Source: Maricaulis sp048268525 (GTDB taxonomy: Bacteria > Pseudomonadota > Alphaproteobacteria > Caulobacterales > Maricaulaceae). From it: a DNA stretch of 64,000 nt. Below the pieces are notes generated by a model. It saw only the letters and a list, made by a program, of their open reading frames with translations. It searched no databases and was not told the origin of the DNA. This document shows, in pieces, positions 24,759 to 34,217 of this stretch (position 1 is the stretch's first letter; each line of letters begins with the position of its first letter). The DNA lies in assembly GCF_048268525.1 (NCBI RefSeq), contig NZ_JBLWVH010000001.1, forward strand, positions 1 to 64,000, given 5' to 3'. The position numbers and the translations under genes are program-made.

Positions 24759-24832
24759 GCTAACCCTCCGCGTGTGAATGCCTAATCCTTACGTCTGGCG
24801 CTCGCCGCGTCAATGCACACGGACAATTTAGC

Positions 24833-24869
24833 GCAATAAAAAACGGCCGGAGCGCAAGCCCCGGCCGTT
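24833..24869 (-). terminator. Intrinsic terminator of rpsA
   Basis: On the minus strand AACGGCCGG and CCGGCCGTT flank a 10-base loop and run into TTTTTTATTG, 30 bases after the rpsA stop. This separates rpsA from ihfB. Confidence 0.9.
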
Positions 24870-24898
24870 CTTCATGACCGTTGAGGTCGGATCAGGGC

Positions 24899-26599
24899 CT
24901 ATTCGGCCTTGTCATCTTTCTCGCGCAGGGCGGCGCCGAGGATGTCGCCCAGCGAAGCGCCGGCATCCGAGGAACCATACTGCTCGACAGCTTCACGCTC
25001 TTCGGAGATCTCGAGTGCCTTGATGGACAGCGAGATGCGACGCGTTCCCTTGTCGATATTGGTGATGCGGGCATCAACCTTGTCGCCGACCGCAAAACGT
25101 TCCGGACGCTGCTCGCCGCGATCGCGGGACAGGTCGGACTTGCGGATGAAGGCCTTGACCGGGCTGTCGTCGCCGAAGGCAACTTCGATACCGCCGGTCG
25201 TCACTTCGGTGACGGTACAGGTGACGGTGTCGCCGCGGCCAACGCCGGACGAGTCCATCGGATCGCCAGCGAGCTGCTTGATACCCAGGGAGACGCGCTC
25301 TTTCTCGACGTCAACGTCGAGAACCTTGGCGTCGACCATGTCGCCCTTCTTGAAGCCTTCGATGGCCTGCTCGCCCGACTGATCCCAGGAGATGTCGGAG
25401 AGGTGGACCATGCCGTCGATATCGCCTTCGAGGCCAACGAACAGACCGAATTCGGTGATGTTCTTGATCTCGCCCTGAATGGCGGTGCCGGACGGGAAGG
25501 TTTCCGCGAAGACTTCCCACGGATTGCGCTGGGTCTGCTTGACGCCCAGCGAGATGCGGCGCTTGTCGGCGTCGACATCGAGGACCATGACCTGGACTTC
25601 CTGGGAGGTCGACAGGATCTTGCCCGGGTGGACGTTCTTCTTGGTCCAGGACATTTCGGACACGTGGACGAGGCCTTCAACGCCCTCTTCCAGTTCCACA
25701 AAGGCACCGTATTCAGCGATATTGGTGACACGGCCTTCAAAGACGGCGCCAACCGGGTATTTCGCTGCAACGCCTTCCCACGGATCGGACATGAGTTGTT
25801 TCATGCCGAGCGAGATGCGCTGGGTTTCCTTGTTGATCTTGATGATCTGGACTTTGACCGTCTGGCCGACTTCCACCACTTCAGACGGGTGGCCGACGCG
25901 GCTCCACGACATGTCGGTGACGTGAAGCAGGCCGTCAATGCCGCCGAGGTCAACGAACGCACCGTAATCGGTGATGTTCTTGACGACGCCGTCACGGGCT
26001 TCGCCCTCGGCCAGCTGGCCAACGAGCTCGGCGCGCTGTTCGGCACGGCTTTCTTCCAGAACGGCGCGGCGCGAAACCACGATATTGCCGCGCGGACGGT
26101 CCATTTTCAGGATCGCGAACGGCTGTTCCTGGTTCATCAGCGGGCCGACATCGCGGACCGGACGGATATCAACCTGGGAGCCCGGCAGGAAGGCGGATGC
26201 GCCACCCAGATCCACAGTGAAGCCGCCCTTGACGCGACCGACGATGGCACCGTTGACCGGCTCCTTCTTGTCGAAGGACTTCTCGAGGCGATCCCAGCTC
26301 TCTTCGCGGCGAGCCTTGTCGCGCGAAAGGATGGCGTCGCCGAGGGCGTTTTCGATGCGCTCGAGGTAAACCTCGACGTCGTCGCCCACCTTGGGGGCGT
26401 CGGAACCCGGACCGGTGAATTCACGCAGCGGGATACGACCTTCGGTCTTGAGACCGACATCGACGACCACATCGCCATTTTCGATGGCGGTCACGCTGCC
26501 TTTGATGACCTGGCCTTCAGCCAGATCACGGCCGGCCAGGCTGGCTTCCAGCATGGCGGCGAAATCATCAGTCGACGGGGTAAGAGTTTCTGTAGACAT
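24899..26599 (-). CDS. rpsA: 30S ribosomal protein S1
   Basis: A 566-residue protein with six S1 (OB-fold) repeats, recognised by recurrent GVVKNITDYGAFVDLGG, GRVTNIAEYGAFVELEEG and GEIKNITEFGLFVGLEG blocks and LLHVTDMSW/LVHVSEMSW/MVHLSDISW endings. S1 brings mRNA to the 30S subunit. The ATG at 26599 (MSTETLTPSTDDFAAMLEAS) has GGAG upstream; the frame is open to 26737 but that extension lacks S1 character. It sits 190 bases after cmk. The long plus-strand frame across it is antisense shadow. Confidence 0.97.
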   Translation of the reverse strand: MSTETLTPSTDDFAAMLEASLAGRDLAEGQVIKGSVTAIENGDVVVDVGLKTEGRIPLREFTGPGSDAPKVGDDVEVYLERIENALGDAILSRDKARREESWDRLEKSFDKKEPVNGAIVGRVKGGFTVDLGGASAFLPGSQVDIRPVRDVGPLMNQEQPFAILKMDRPRGNIVVSRRAVLEESRAEQRAELVGQLAEGEARDGVVKNITDYGAFVDLGGIDGLLHVTDMSWSRVGHPSEVVEVGQTVKVQIIKINKETQRISLGMKQLMSDPWEGVAAKYPVGAVFEGRVTNIAEYGAFVELEEGVEGLVHVSEMSWTKKNVHPGKILSTSQEVQVMVLDVDADKRRISLGVKQTQRNPWEVFAETFPSGTAIQGEIKNITEFGLFVGLEGDIDGMVHLSDISWDQSGEQAIEGFKKGDMVDAKVLDVDVEKERVSLGIKQLAGDPMDSSGVGRGDTVTCTVTEVTTGGIEVAFGDDSPVKAFIRKSDLSRDRGEQRPERFAVGDKVDARITNIDKGTRRISLSIKALEISEEREAVEQYGSSDAGASLGDILGAALREKDDKAE

Positions 26600-26789
26600 G
26601 TTAAAGGGTTGCTCCGGAGCCGCGAGGTTGGAAACGGGTCGTTTTACCTGTGTCGTCTCGCTGCCTGGCCGGGTTCGGCCGGTTGGAAATTGAACTGTAT
26701 GGGCGCTCGCAACGGGGCCGCGACCCGACTGGGTCACGACATTCCGCGGTCAGAACGCCCGGCTATCTGTCACCTTGGCGCCGGAATGA

Positions 26790-27416
26790 TCACGCCTTTT
26801 GGCGTTTTTCCACAATCGCGACAGCGTCGGTAACGGCCGCGTCTATACTCAAGGATGACGTGTCTAGCAAGGTTGCGTCGTCGGCCGGGCGCATGGGTGC
26901 ATCACTGCGACCGGCGTCGCGGTGATCGCGTTCGCGGGTCTGGGCCAGCATTTCTTCGAGGCTGATCGTCTCGCCGCGGGCGTTCAGTTCCTGCCAGCGC
27001 CGCCGGGCCCGGGTCTCGGTGTCGGCGGTCACATAGAGTTTCACATCGGCGTCCGGACAGATCACGGTTCCTATGTCGCGCCCGTCCAGGATCGCCCCGC
27101 CCGGTTGCTCCGCAAAGGCCCTCTGCAGGTCGAACAGGGCCTTGCGAACCTGCGGGATCGAGCCGACCCGTGAGGCCATGGCACCGGCTTCGGCCGTGCG
27201 GATGCGGACCTCGTCAATGGCGGCCAGGTCCAGTGATCGCGCGATCGCGGCACAGGCTTCGGGATCCGTCTGGTCGATGCCCGCATCAAGCACAGCGATC
27301 CCCGTCGCCCGGTAGAGCGATCCGGTATCGAGATAGGGCAGGCCGAAATGAGCCGCCAGGGCGCGCGCGATGGTTCCCTTGCCCGAGGCCAGCGGTCCGT
27401 CCACGGCGATGATCAT
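26790..27416 (-). CDS. cmk: Cytidylate kinase
   Basis: A 208-residue NMP kinase that phosphorylates CMP and dCMP. P-loop DGPLASGKGTIA (residues about 6-17), nucleotide-binding LDTGSLYRA, GGAILDGRDIGTVICPDADV and the lid RERDHRDAGR with RSDAPMRPADDATLLDTS. The usual P-loop alanine before SGKG is kept although the residue before it is Leu. The start overlaps the aroA stop by 4 bases (ATGA), so aroA and cmk are coupled. Confidence 0.96.
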   Translation of the reverse strand: MIIAVDGPLASGKGTIARALAAHFGLPYLDTGSLYRATGIAVLDAGIDQTDPEACAAIARSLDLAAIDEVRIRTAEAGAMASRVGSIPQVRKALFDLQRAFAEQPGGAILDGRDIGTVICPDADVKLYVTADTETRARRRWQELNARGETISLEEMLAQTRERDHRDAGRSDAPMRPADDATLLDTSSLSIDAAVTDAVAIVEKRQKA

Positions 27417-28759
27417 CCGGTTGGCTCCAGTCGGCCGCCGAGGGTGGCGATGTGGTCAAAGAAATCGGGATAGGAGGTGGCGATCATGGCGACATCATCA
27501 ACCGATGATGCGGCCTGTGCACCCAATCCGATCACCAGGCCGCTCATGGCGAGGCGGTGGTCGTGATGGGTCGGGGTCAGGCCGCCGCCAGGGACGCCGC
27601 CGACACCCATGCCTGTGACCGCCAGGCTGTCCTGTCCTTCCTCGACCGGAACGCCGTTGGCACGCAGCATCGCCGCACTGCCGGCGAGGCGGTCGCTCTC
27701 CTTGGCCCGCAGCTCTTCAAGGCCCGGCATGTGAGTGGTGCCATTGGCGTAGGCCGCGGCAACACACAGTACAGGATACTCGTCGATCATCGACGGAGCC
27801 CTTGTCGCCGGCACGGTGATGCCGTGCAGCTGGCTGTGTCGCACCCGGATATGCATGGTTTTCTCGCCGGCCATGTCCGGACCCGGCGTGAGGACGATGT
27901 CGGCACCCATTTCCTTCAAGGTGTCGATCAGTCCGGTCCGGGCCGGATTGTCCATCACGCCTTCCAGGGTGATGTCCGATCCGGGAATGATCAGGGCCGC
28001 CACAATCGCGAAGGCCGAGGAGGACGGGTCCCCCGGCACGTCGACGGGGCAGGCGGTGAGGGTTTGCGGTCCGGTCAGCGTGATGGTCGCGGCAGTGCCG
28101 GCTCGCTCGACCGCTAGTGTCACACCGAAGGCTTTCAGCATGGTCTCGGTATGATCCCGGGTGATCTGCGGCTCATGCACCACCGTGGTTCCGGTCGCAC
28201 CGAGCGCCGCCAGCAGGACGGCGGACTTCACCTGGGCCGAGGCGACTGGAGGGGTGTAATGGATGCCCGTCAGCGGGCCGCCATCCAGCCGGGCGGGCAG
28301 GCGCCCCTCGGTCGTCGTGAAGCGGGCGCCCATTTCACCAAGCGGGTCGGTCACACGACGCATCGGCCTGGAGGACAGGCTTTCATCGCCGATGAAGTCG
28401 GCACTGGCCCCGGTTCCGGCGACGGCGCCCATCATCAGGCGGACACCGGTCCCGGCATTGCCGAAGTCCAGCGGTGCCGAAGGGGTGGTCCATTGACCGC
28501 CGCACCCGTCGATCCGCCAGTGGCCCGGGCCGAGATGGTCGACAGTGGCGCCCAGCGCGGCTGCCGCGCGGCCGGAATTGATCACATCATCGCTTTCCAG
28601 CAGGCCGGTGACTTCGGTCACGCCTTTCGCGAGCCCTCCCAGTATGAAGGCACGATGGGAAATTGATTTGTCGCCCGGAGCCTTGATGGTTCCGGACAGG
28701 GCAGAGGCGGGCACGGCCCGCATGGCGCCGGAAAGGCGCTTCAAAGATGGGGTCATCAA
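27413..28759 (-). CDS. aroA: 3-phosphoshikimate 1-carboxyvinyltransferase (EPSP synthase)
   Basis: A 448-residue two-domain enzyme of the shikimate pathway that joins shikimate-3-phosphate and PEP. Motifs: APGDKSISHRAFILGGLAKG, FGNAGTGVRLMMGAVAG, DESLSSRPMRRV, DEYPVLCVAAAYANG and AKESDRLAGSAAMLRANG. The start could be codon 1 or 2 (adjacent ATGs). It faces the Asp-rich zinc-ribbon gene across a 108-base divergent gap. Upstream of cmk and rpsA, as usual for the class. Confidence 0.96.
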   Translation of the reverse strand: MMTPSLKRLSGAMRAVPASALSGTIKAPGDKSISHRAFILGGLAKGVTEVTGLLESDDVINSGRAAAALGATVDHLGPGHWRIDGCGGQWTTPSAPLDFGNAGTGVRLMMGAVAGTGASADFIGDESLSSRPMRRVTDPLGEMGARFTTTEGRLPARLDGGPLTGIHYTPPVASAQVKSAVLLAALGATGTTVVHEPQITRDHTETMLKAFGVTLAVERAGTAATITLTGPQTLTACPVDVPGDPSSSAFAIVAALIIPGSDITLEGVMDNPARTGLIDTLKEMGADIVLTPGPDMAGEKTMHIRVRHSQLHGITVPATRAPSMIDEYPVLCVAAAYANGTTHMPGLEELRAKESDRLAGSAAMLRANGVPVEEGQDSLAVTGMGVGGVPGGGLTPTHHDHRLAMSGLVIGLGAQAASSVDDVAMIATSYPDFFDHIATLGGRLEPTG

Positions 28760-28867
28760 CGGAATTGCAAGGTTTGAGGTGACATGACGGCGATCAGGTT
28801 TTGACAGAGCGCGATGATCGTGGCAACGGGGCGCGCCGATTTAGAAAACTGGTTATGTAGGGAAGCC

Positions 28868-29335
28868 ATGGCCAAGCCTGAACTAGGAAGCAAGCGCGCC
28901 TGCCCAAGCTGCAGCGCCAAATTTTACGACCTCGGACGCCGGCCGGCCCGGTGCCCCAAGTGCGGAACCGAGTTTGACCCGGAGCGCGAAGACCCGCGTC
29001 TGAAGGCCAAGCTCGAAGCCGTCGAAGAGGATGAAGCGCCGAAAAAGTCAGCGAAAGCGGACGACGAGGACGGCTATGGCGACGAGGCGGATGACACGCC
29101 TGAAGTCGATGCCGAAACGCTCGCCCGCAAACCGGCTGGCGACGATGATGATGACGATGATGATGACGATGGCGCATCAGGTCTGAGCGACGACCTTCCC
29201 GACGGTTTCGGCGAGGGCGGCGTTGATGCCGACGATGATGACGACGATGATGCTGACGATACCGGCGTGCTGATCGACGATGATGAGGACGACGATTTCG
29301 GTGACTTCAACATCGACAAGGACGAGGACAATTAG
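28868..29335 (+). CDS. Zinc-ribbon, Asp-rich TIGR02300-family protein
   Basis: A 155-residue protein. The first 40 residues form a zinc ribbon (C12-x2-C15 and C29-x2-C32: KRACPSCSAK, RCPKCGTEFDP); the rest is very acidic with runs of 10 and 7 Asp. This matches the alphaproteobacterial family TIGR02300, of unknown function, normally located near aroA and tRNA-Ala as here. The ATG at 28868 starts MAKPELGSKRACP; an earlier in-frame start at 28814 is not family-like. The acidic tail suggests a nucleic-acid-mimic or chaperone-like role, but that is speculation. Confidence 0.92.
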   Translation: MAKPELGSKRACPSCSAKFYDLGRRPARCPKCGTEFDPEREDPRLKAKLEAVEEDEAPKKSAKADDEDGYGDEADDTPEVDAETLARKPAGDDDDDDDDDDGASGLSDDLPDGFGEGGVDADDDDDDDADDTGVLIDDDEDDDFGDFNIDKDEDN

Positions 29336-29456
29336 GCCTTGGCAGGTGCGCTGCATTTGCTGCGCAAAAGAGGCTTGATCCCGGGGAAAACCGGGACTAG
29401 GTTCCGCGCCTCTCGCCTAGGGCATATACCCAAGCGCCTGCGGTGACCCGAGTTTC

Positions 29457-29532
<76 letters not shown>

Positions 29533-29538
29533 AGATCA

Positions 29539-29567
29539 AACCCCGCCGGTTTCCGGCGGGGTTTTTT
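29539..29567 (+). terminator. Intrinsic terminator of tRNA-Ala
   Basis: CCCCGCCGG (29541-29549) and CCGGCGGGG (29553-29561) with a TTT loop, then TTTTTT. It lies between convergent genes and may act on both strands. Confidence 0.9.
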
Positions 29568-29593
29568 CGTATCCGGCTGCTATGGTTCGGGAA

Positions 29594-30481
29594 TCAGTCT
29601 TCCGACGGGCTCCATCCCATGCGGTTTTCCCAGGCCTGGCGCCGGATCCCGGCCCGTTCGGTTTCTGTGTCATCGAGATCATCGGCCAGGGTCTCGGCGA
29701 GGCTGGCCGCCTGGTCGTCTCCGAGCTCTCCGGCGAGGGTGTAAAGCGCCATCGCTTCGCCGCGATCATTGACGCCCCAGTCCGGGTCCAGCCAGCTGTC
29801 CGCCAGCGCAATCAGCGCCAGCGTGTCTCCGGCTTCAGCCCCGGCTTCCCAGGCCTGGCGGGCGGCGGCCTGGTCGACCGGTCCGGCCAGACCTTCGGCC
29901 GCACCGATGCCCAGCAGATACTGGGCGCGGACCAGTTCGGGGTCCCGATCGAGCGCGTCACGCGCAAGGGTCACGGCCCGGATCGCGTCGCTGTCGCCAT
30001 CGCTGTCGCCGTCAAACATCAGGGTCTCGGCCAGGGTGAGGCTGGCTCCCGGACCCGTGTCGACATCGCCGAGGAGGGATTCCAGGATCGCCACGGCTTC
30101 GTCGCGTTCGTCGCTGTAGTCGTACAGCATCAATTCGGCGAGGTCGTGGCCAGCGGCCTTGTCGCCGGAATTCCAGGCGAGTTCAAAGAAAGCGCGAGCC
30201 CGGTCGATATCCGTCGGAACGCCGAAACCATCCCGATAGAGAATGCCCAACATGTGATTGGCGGGCTGGTGCCCGGCATCGGCGGCCTGGATCAGCCAGT
30301 AGCGCCCCGTCACCGTGTCGGGTTCGCCGTCCTCGGGGAAGGTGAGCGAGTAGCCATACTCGAAGGCCGCGACAGGATCGCCGGTCTCGGCCTGTTCACG
30401 CAGGCTGGGGGGTGGGGTTTGGGCCGATGCCGCAGCGCCGGTGAGCGCCACGATTCCGGCCAGTAGACAGACGCGCAGCAT
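29594..30481 (-). CDS. Exported Sel1-repeat protein
   Basis: A 295-residue protein with a signal peptide (MLRVCLLAGIVALTGAAASA, then QTPPP). It contains Sel1-type TPR repeats: ARYWLIQAADAGHQPANHML-like and AFFELAWNSGDKAAGHDLAEL units, then QAWEAGAEAGDTLALIALAD. Such periplasmic solenoids mediate protein contacts, often in envelope or stress networks. It is on the same strand 84 bases after ptsN. The specific partner is unknown. Confidence 0.82.
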   Translation of the reverse strand: MLRVCLLAGIVALTGAAASAQTPPPSLREQAETGDPVAAFEYGYSLTFPEDGEPDTVTGRYWLIQAADAGHQPANHMLGILYRDGFGVPTDIDRARAFFELAWNSGDKAAGHDLAELMLYDYSDERDEAVAILESLLGDVDTGPGASLTLAETLMFDGDSDGDSDAIRAVTLARDALDRDPELVRAQYLLGIGAAEGLAGPVDQAAARQAWEAGAEAGDTLALIALADSWLDPDWGVNDRGEAMALYTLAGELGDDQAASLAETLADDLDDTETERAGIRRQAWENRMGWSPSED

Positions 30482-30565
30482 GCCCGGTCTCCTGACAGTG
30501 TGGAGCCGCAGGAAAGCAGGGTGTGGCTGAACGTGTGATGAGTGCCCTGTTCAGGCCGGGCGGGT

Positions 30566-31030
30566 TCAGGCGGCGTCGGACGCCGGTTCGCCGGACAGGA
30601 CAGCGTGTACGGCATCGCCATTCGGCGCGGCGCGCAGGCGCTGGCGGACATCTTCCCGGCGCAACAGCCGGGACACGCGGGCCAGTGCCTTGAGGTGCTC
30701 GGCACCGGCATTTTCCGGTGCCAGAAGCATGAAAATCAGATCGGCCGGCCGGCCGTCGATCGACTCGAAGTCGACCGGCGTCCGGAGCCGGGCAAAGATA
30801 CCGACCACCTCATCCATCCCGCTCAGGCGGGCATGGGGAATGGCGACACCCTGTCCGACCCCGGTAGAGCCGAGGCGTTCACGCTGAAGCACGGCATCGA
30901 AGATCGTCCGGGACGCCTGTCCCGTTATGCCGGCGGCCAGTTCGGACATGGCCTGCAGGGCCTGTTTCCGGCTGGACGCACCCAAATCGATGCACACTCC
31001 CGAACCCGGGATCAAATCAGCTAACGCCAT
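30566..31030 (-). CDS. ptsN: Nitrogen PTS EIIA component PtsN
   Basis: A 154-residue EIIA-Ntr protein that takes phosphate from NPr and controls K+ transport, stress and cell-cycle regulators. The phospho-accepting His66 is in GVAIPHARL. Starting at the ATG at 31030 (MALADLIPGSGVCID) gives the usual family length; a longer frame to 31090 exists. Gene order rpoN-hpf-ptsN is conserved across proteobacteria and the spacing to hpf is 17 bases. Confidence 0.94.
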   Translation of the reverse strand: MALADLIPGSGVCIDLGASSRKQALQAMSELAAGITGQASRTIFDAVLQRERLGSTGVGQGVAIPHARLSGMDEVVGIFARLRTPVDFESIDGRPADLIFMLLAPENAGAEHLKALARVSRLLRREDVRQRLRAAPNGDAVHAVLSGEPASDAA

Positions 31031-31047
31031 TGTCCGACTACACGCTC

Positions 31048-31677
31048 CTAGGCTGGCTCTGAGCGGTCTTCCCGCGCCGGGTTCAGCCATCCGATATGGC
31101 CGTCCGGTCGCCGGTAGACGATGTTGAGACCGCCATTGGCGGCGTTGCGGAACATCAGGAAGGACGAATCCGCCGCATCCAGTTCCAGCGACGCCATGCC
31201 CACGGTCAGGGTGCGGACTTCTCCGACCTGTTCCGCGATGACGATCGGCTCAGGGGCACCATTGAGCGGTGCATCACTTGTGTCTTCGTCGTCGAGGTCC
31301 TCGTCATCGACATGGCTGTCGCGCATGCCCTTGAGGACGACGATCGGAAGACTCTCGGCCGGAAGTTCGGCCTTGTTGTCATTGTGGTGGTTCTTCAGTT
31401 TCCGCTTGTAGCGGCGGAGGCGCTTCTCCAGGCGCTCCATGGTATTTTCCGCTGCTTTGTAGGCATCCTCGGCTTCGCCGTGGGCCTGCAGCATGACGCC
31501 CGATGGCAGATGCACCGAACACTCCACGCGAAAGCCTGTGCCCTCGCGCGAGATCGATACATAAGCTTCACCGGGACGGTTGAAGTATTTGGCAACTCCG
31601 TCTTCCACGCGCCCGAGAATCTGTTCTCGCAGCGCGCCGCTGACGTCGATGCCTTTGCTGACCACCTGTATATGCAT
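31048..31677 (-). CDS. hpf: Long-form ribosome hibernation factor HPF/RaiA
   Basis: A 209-residue protein: the N-terminal ribosome-binding domain (residues about 1-100, MHIQVVSKGIDVSGALREQI, with RLRRYKRKLKNHH) and a C-terminal dimerisation domain (FLMFRNAANGGLNIVYRRPDGHIGWL). The long form makes 100S dimers from 70S ribosomes in stationary phase. AAGGAG sits four bases before the ATG at 31677, which beats the upstream ATG at 31698. Conserved partner of rpoN and ptsN. Confidence 0.94.
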   Translation of the reverse strand: MHIQVVSKGIDVSGALREQILGRVEDGVAKYFNRPGEAYVSISREGTGFRVECSVHLPSGVMLQAHGEAEDAYKAAENTMERLEKRLRRYKRKLKNHHNDNKAELPAESLPIVVLKGMRDSHVDDEDLDDEDTSDAPLNGAPEPIVIAEQVGEVRTLTVGMASLELDAADSSFLMFRNAANGGLNIVYRRPDGHIGWLNPAREDRSEPA

Positions 31678-31858
31678 GCGCTCCTTCCCGCCGGCCATTC
31701 ACCGGCACGTGAGGCGTTGACGTGCAGTTCCGCCTCTCCTCGGAAAGCGGGCGGAACCTAGTCGCGGGCCGCAGGGGGAGTCAATGACTGTTCTCCGGAT
31801 GCCTGCAGGCCGCGATCTCGGTGGAAGAATACCACCGGGGCGCCCGTTCAAGCGATCC

Positions 31859-33373
31859 CTAGCCAGCGCGTTTTAGCATGCGACGACGCTGGACCGAGGA
31901 CGGGATGTTGAGCGCCTCCCGGTATTTGGCCACAGTCCGGCGGGCGATTTCAATCCCTTCATCCCGTAATTGTTCAACGAGACTGTCATCGGACAGCACC
32001 CCGTCGGCCGATTCCTGGCCGATCATCAGCTTGATGCGATGGCGGACGGCCTCGGCAGAGTGGGCCTCCCCGCCGCCGGCGGACGGAATGGCGGAGGTGA
32101 AGAAATATTTCAGCTCGAACATGCCGCGCGCTGTCGCGACATATTTGTTCGACGTGACGCGGCTGACGGTCGATTCGTGCATGCCGATGGCGTCGGCGAC
32201 TGTTTTCAGGTTGAGGGGACGCAGATAGGCGACGCCATGAGCCAGGAACATGTCCTGTTGGCGCACGATTTCACTCGCCACCTTGAGAATCGTCCGGGCG
32301 CGCTGATCGAGACTTTTCACCAGCCATGAGGCGTTCTGCGAGCACTCGGTGATGAAGGTTTTGTCGGTCTCGGACTTGGCGACAGCGCTGATCTCGTTGA
32401 AATAGCTGTTATTGACCAGCACGCGCGGCAGGGTCTCCGAATTCAGTTCCACTTGCCAGCTGCCATCCGGCGACTGGCGGATGAAGACGTCCGGTTCGAC
32501 CGCCCGGGTTGAATCGCTGCCGAAGGCATGTCCCGGCTTGGGGGTCAGGGCGCGAATCTCGGAGATCATTTCGTCGAGGTCTTCGCTGTCGACGCCGCAC
32601 AGGGATTTCAGGGCGACATAATCATGCTTGGCGAGGCGCTCGAGATTGTCGAGCAGGGTCGCCATGGCGGGGTCGAGCCGGTCCTTGTCCTTGAGTTGCA
32701 GGGCCAGGCATTCGGGCAGGTCGCGGGCCATCACGCCGGCCGGGTCGAAGGTCTGCGTCAGGTCGAGCACGGCTTCGACGCGGGCGCGTTCGACCCCGAG
32801 CTGCGTTGCGATCTCGTCGAGGTCCGAGCGCATATAGCCATCATCATCGGCCAGGTCGATCAGGTGCGCACCGATCAGGCGGTCGACCGGATCGCCGGTC
32901 GCCATCGACAATTGTTCATGCAGGTGTTCGGCCAGCGAAATCTCGCGCGAGGAATTGGCGATGGCGTCATAGTCTTCGCTCGCCGGGCCGCGACTGCCAC
33001 CGGAGGTGTGGCCCGAGACCGAGCCGGCGCCCATGGCAGCACCACTCTCGACGCCGTCAACGCCGGACAGGTCCGACTTCGAATCATCGCCATGCATCAT
33101 GTCGACATCGGCATCGATGGAATCATTGGCATCGGCCGAGGGCGCAGCCAGTTCCAGCTCGCGCGGTTCGCCCTGGCCCTCTTCGCGTTGCGATTCGGCT
33201 GATTCGCCACTGTCATCGCGTTCGAGCAGGGGATTGCGTTCCAGCTCGCCTTCGACGAACTCGGCAAGCTCGATATTCGAGAGCTGCAACAGCTTGATGG
33301 CTTGTTGGAGCTGGGGCGTCATCACCAGGGATTGTCCCTGGCGCATATCCAGCTTCTGCATCAATCCGGCCAT
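31859..33373 (-). CDS. rpoN: RNA polymerase sigma-54 factor
   Basis: A 504-residue sigma-54 that directs transcription from -24/-12 promoters with an AAA+ activator. Region I is Gln-rich (LVMTPQLQQAIKLLQLSNIEL), region II is acidic (residues about 50-130), the core-binding part follows, and the C-terminal RpoN box is ARRTVAKYRE at residues 477-486. It has the classical lptB-rpoN-hpf-ptsN context. A 160-base gap follows to hpf. Confidence 0.97.
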   Translation of the reverse strand: MAGLMQKLDMRQGQSLVMTPQLQQAIKLLQLSNIELAEFVEGELERNPLLERDDSGESAESQREEGQGEPRELELAAPSADANDSIDADVDMMHGDDSKSDLSGVDGVESGAAMGAGSVSGHTSGGSRGPASEDYDAIANSSREISLAEHLHEQLSMATGDPVDRLIGAHLIDLADDDGYMRSDLDEIATQLGVERARVEAVLDLTQTFDPAGVMARDLPECLALQLKDKDRLDPAMATLLDNLERLAKHDYVALKSLCGVDSEDLDEMISEIRALTPKPGHAFGSDSTRAVEPDVFIRQSPDGSWQVELNSETLPRVLVNNSYFNEISAVAKSETDKTFITECSQNASWLVKSLDQRARTILKVASEIVRQQDMFLAHGVAYLRPLNLKTVADAIGMHESTVSRVTSNKYVATARGMFELKYFFTSAIPSAGGGEAHSAEAVRHRIKLMIGQESADGVLSDDSLVEQLRDEGIEIARRTVAKYREALNIPSSVQRRRMLKRAG

Positions 33374-33410
33374 GTGAACCTCTGTTTGGTACGTTTCATG
33401 CAGAGGTTAA

Positions 33411-34172
33411 TCAGCCAAAGCTTTCTCCGAGATAAACGCGCCGCACATCCGGGTCGGCCCGGATCGCCGCAGGCGAGCCTTCAAACAACACCTCACCCTC
33501 ATGGATGATCGTGGCTCTGTCAGTGATTTCAAGGGTTTCACGGACATTGTGGTCGGTGATCAAGATGCCGATTCCACGCTCCTTCAAAAAGCGGATCAGG
33601 TCGCGGATATCGGTGATGGCCAGCGGGTCGATACCGGCAAAGGGCTCGTCCAGCAGCATGAAGGAGGGGCGAGTCGCCAGGGCGCGGGCGATTTCCATGC
33701 GTCGACGTTCGCCGCCTGACAGTGACGGCGCCGGCGCTTCGCGCAAGTGCGAGATGCGCAATTCTTCCAGCAGCTGATCAACCAGGGCATGGCGCGCATC
33801 GCGGTTCTTTTCGACCACTTCGGCGACCGCGAGCACATTCTGCTCAACCGTCATGCCGTGAAAGATCGATTTTTCCTGCGGCAGATAGCCGATGCCCAGA
33901 CGCGCGCGCTGGTACATGGGCAGGCGGGTAATGTCCTCGCCATCCAGCAGGATGCGGCCATAGTCGGCCTCGACGAGGCCGGTGATCATGTAGAAACAGG
34001 TCGTCTTGCCGGCGCCATTGGGGCCCAGCAGTCCGGCGACTTCGCCGCGCTGGAGCGAAACCGAGACCCCCTTCACAACCGGGCGCTTGCGATAGGCCTT
34101 GCCGATCTGTTCGACAACAAGGCCGCCCGCCGTGTCGGTTTCTGCCCGGGGCGTGGGTTCGGTGATCGCCAT
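33411..34172 (-). CDS. lptB: LPS export ABC transporter ATPase LptB
   Basis: A 253-residue ABC ATPase that powers LPS extraction from the inner membrane with LptF and LptG. Walker A is LLGPNGAGKTTCFYMI, the signature is PSLSGGERRRMEIARALA, Walker B is FMLLDEPFAGIDPLAI, and the switch His is in LITDHNVRETL. The first 16 residues are a short non-conserved extension. It lies after lptA (45 bases) and before rpoN (37 bases). Confidence 0.96.
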   Translation of the reverse strand: MAITEPTPRAETDTAGGLVVEQIGKAYRKRPVVKGVSVSLQRGEVAGLLGPNGAGKTTCFYMITGLVEADYGRILLDGEDITRLPMYQRARLGIGYLPQEKSIFHGMTVEQNVLAVAEVVEKNRDARHALVDQLLEELRISHLREAPAPSLSGGERRRMEIARALATRPSFMLLDEPFAGIDPLAITDIRDLIRFLKERGIGILITDHNVRETLEITDRATIIHEGEVLFEGSPAAIRADPDVRRVYLGESFG

Positions 34173-34217
34173 GAAGGAAAGTGTCCTTGTTCCGCAGGCC
34201 CGCGAGCAGGCGCGCTG

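Noticed and set aside
24881..26833. 650-residue plus-strand frame and other long antisense frames
   Set aside because: They mirror rpsA; their apparent repeats only reflect the S1 repeats.
29074..29331. Poly-Ser minus-strand frame
   Set aside because: Antisense of the Asp runs (GAT/GAC read as ATC/GTC/TCG), not a gene.
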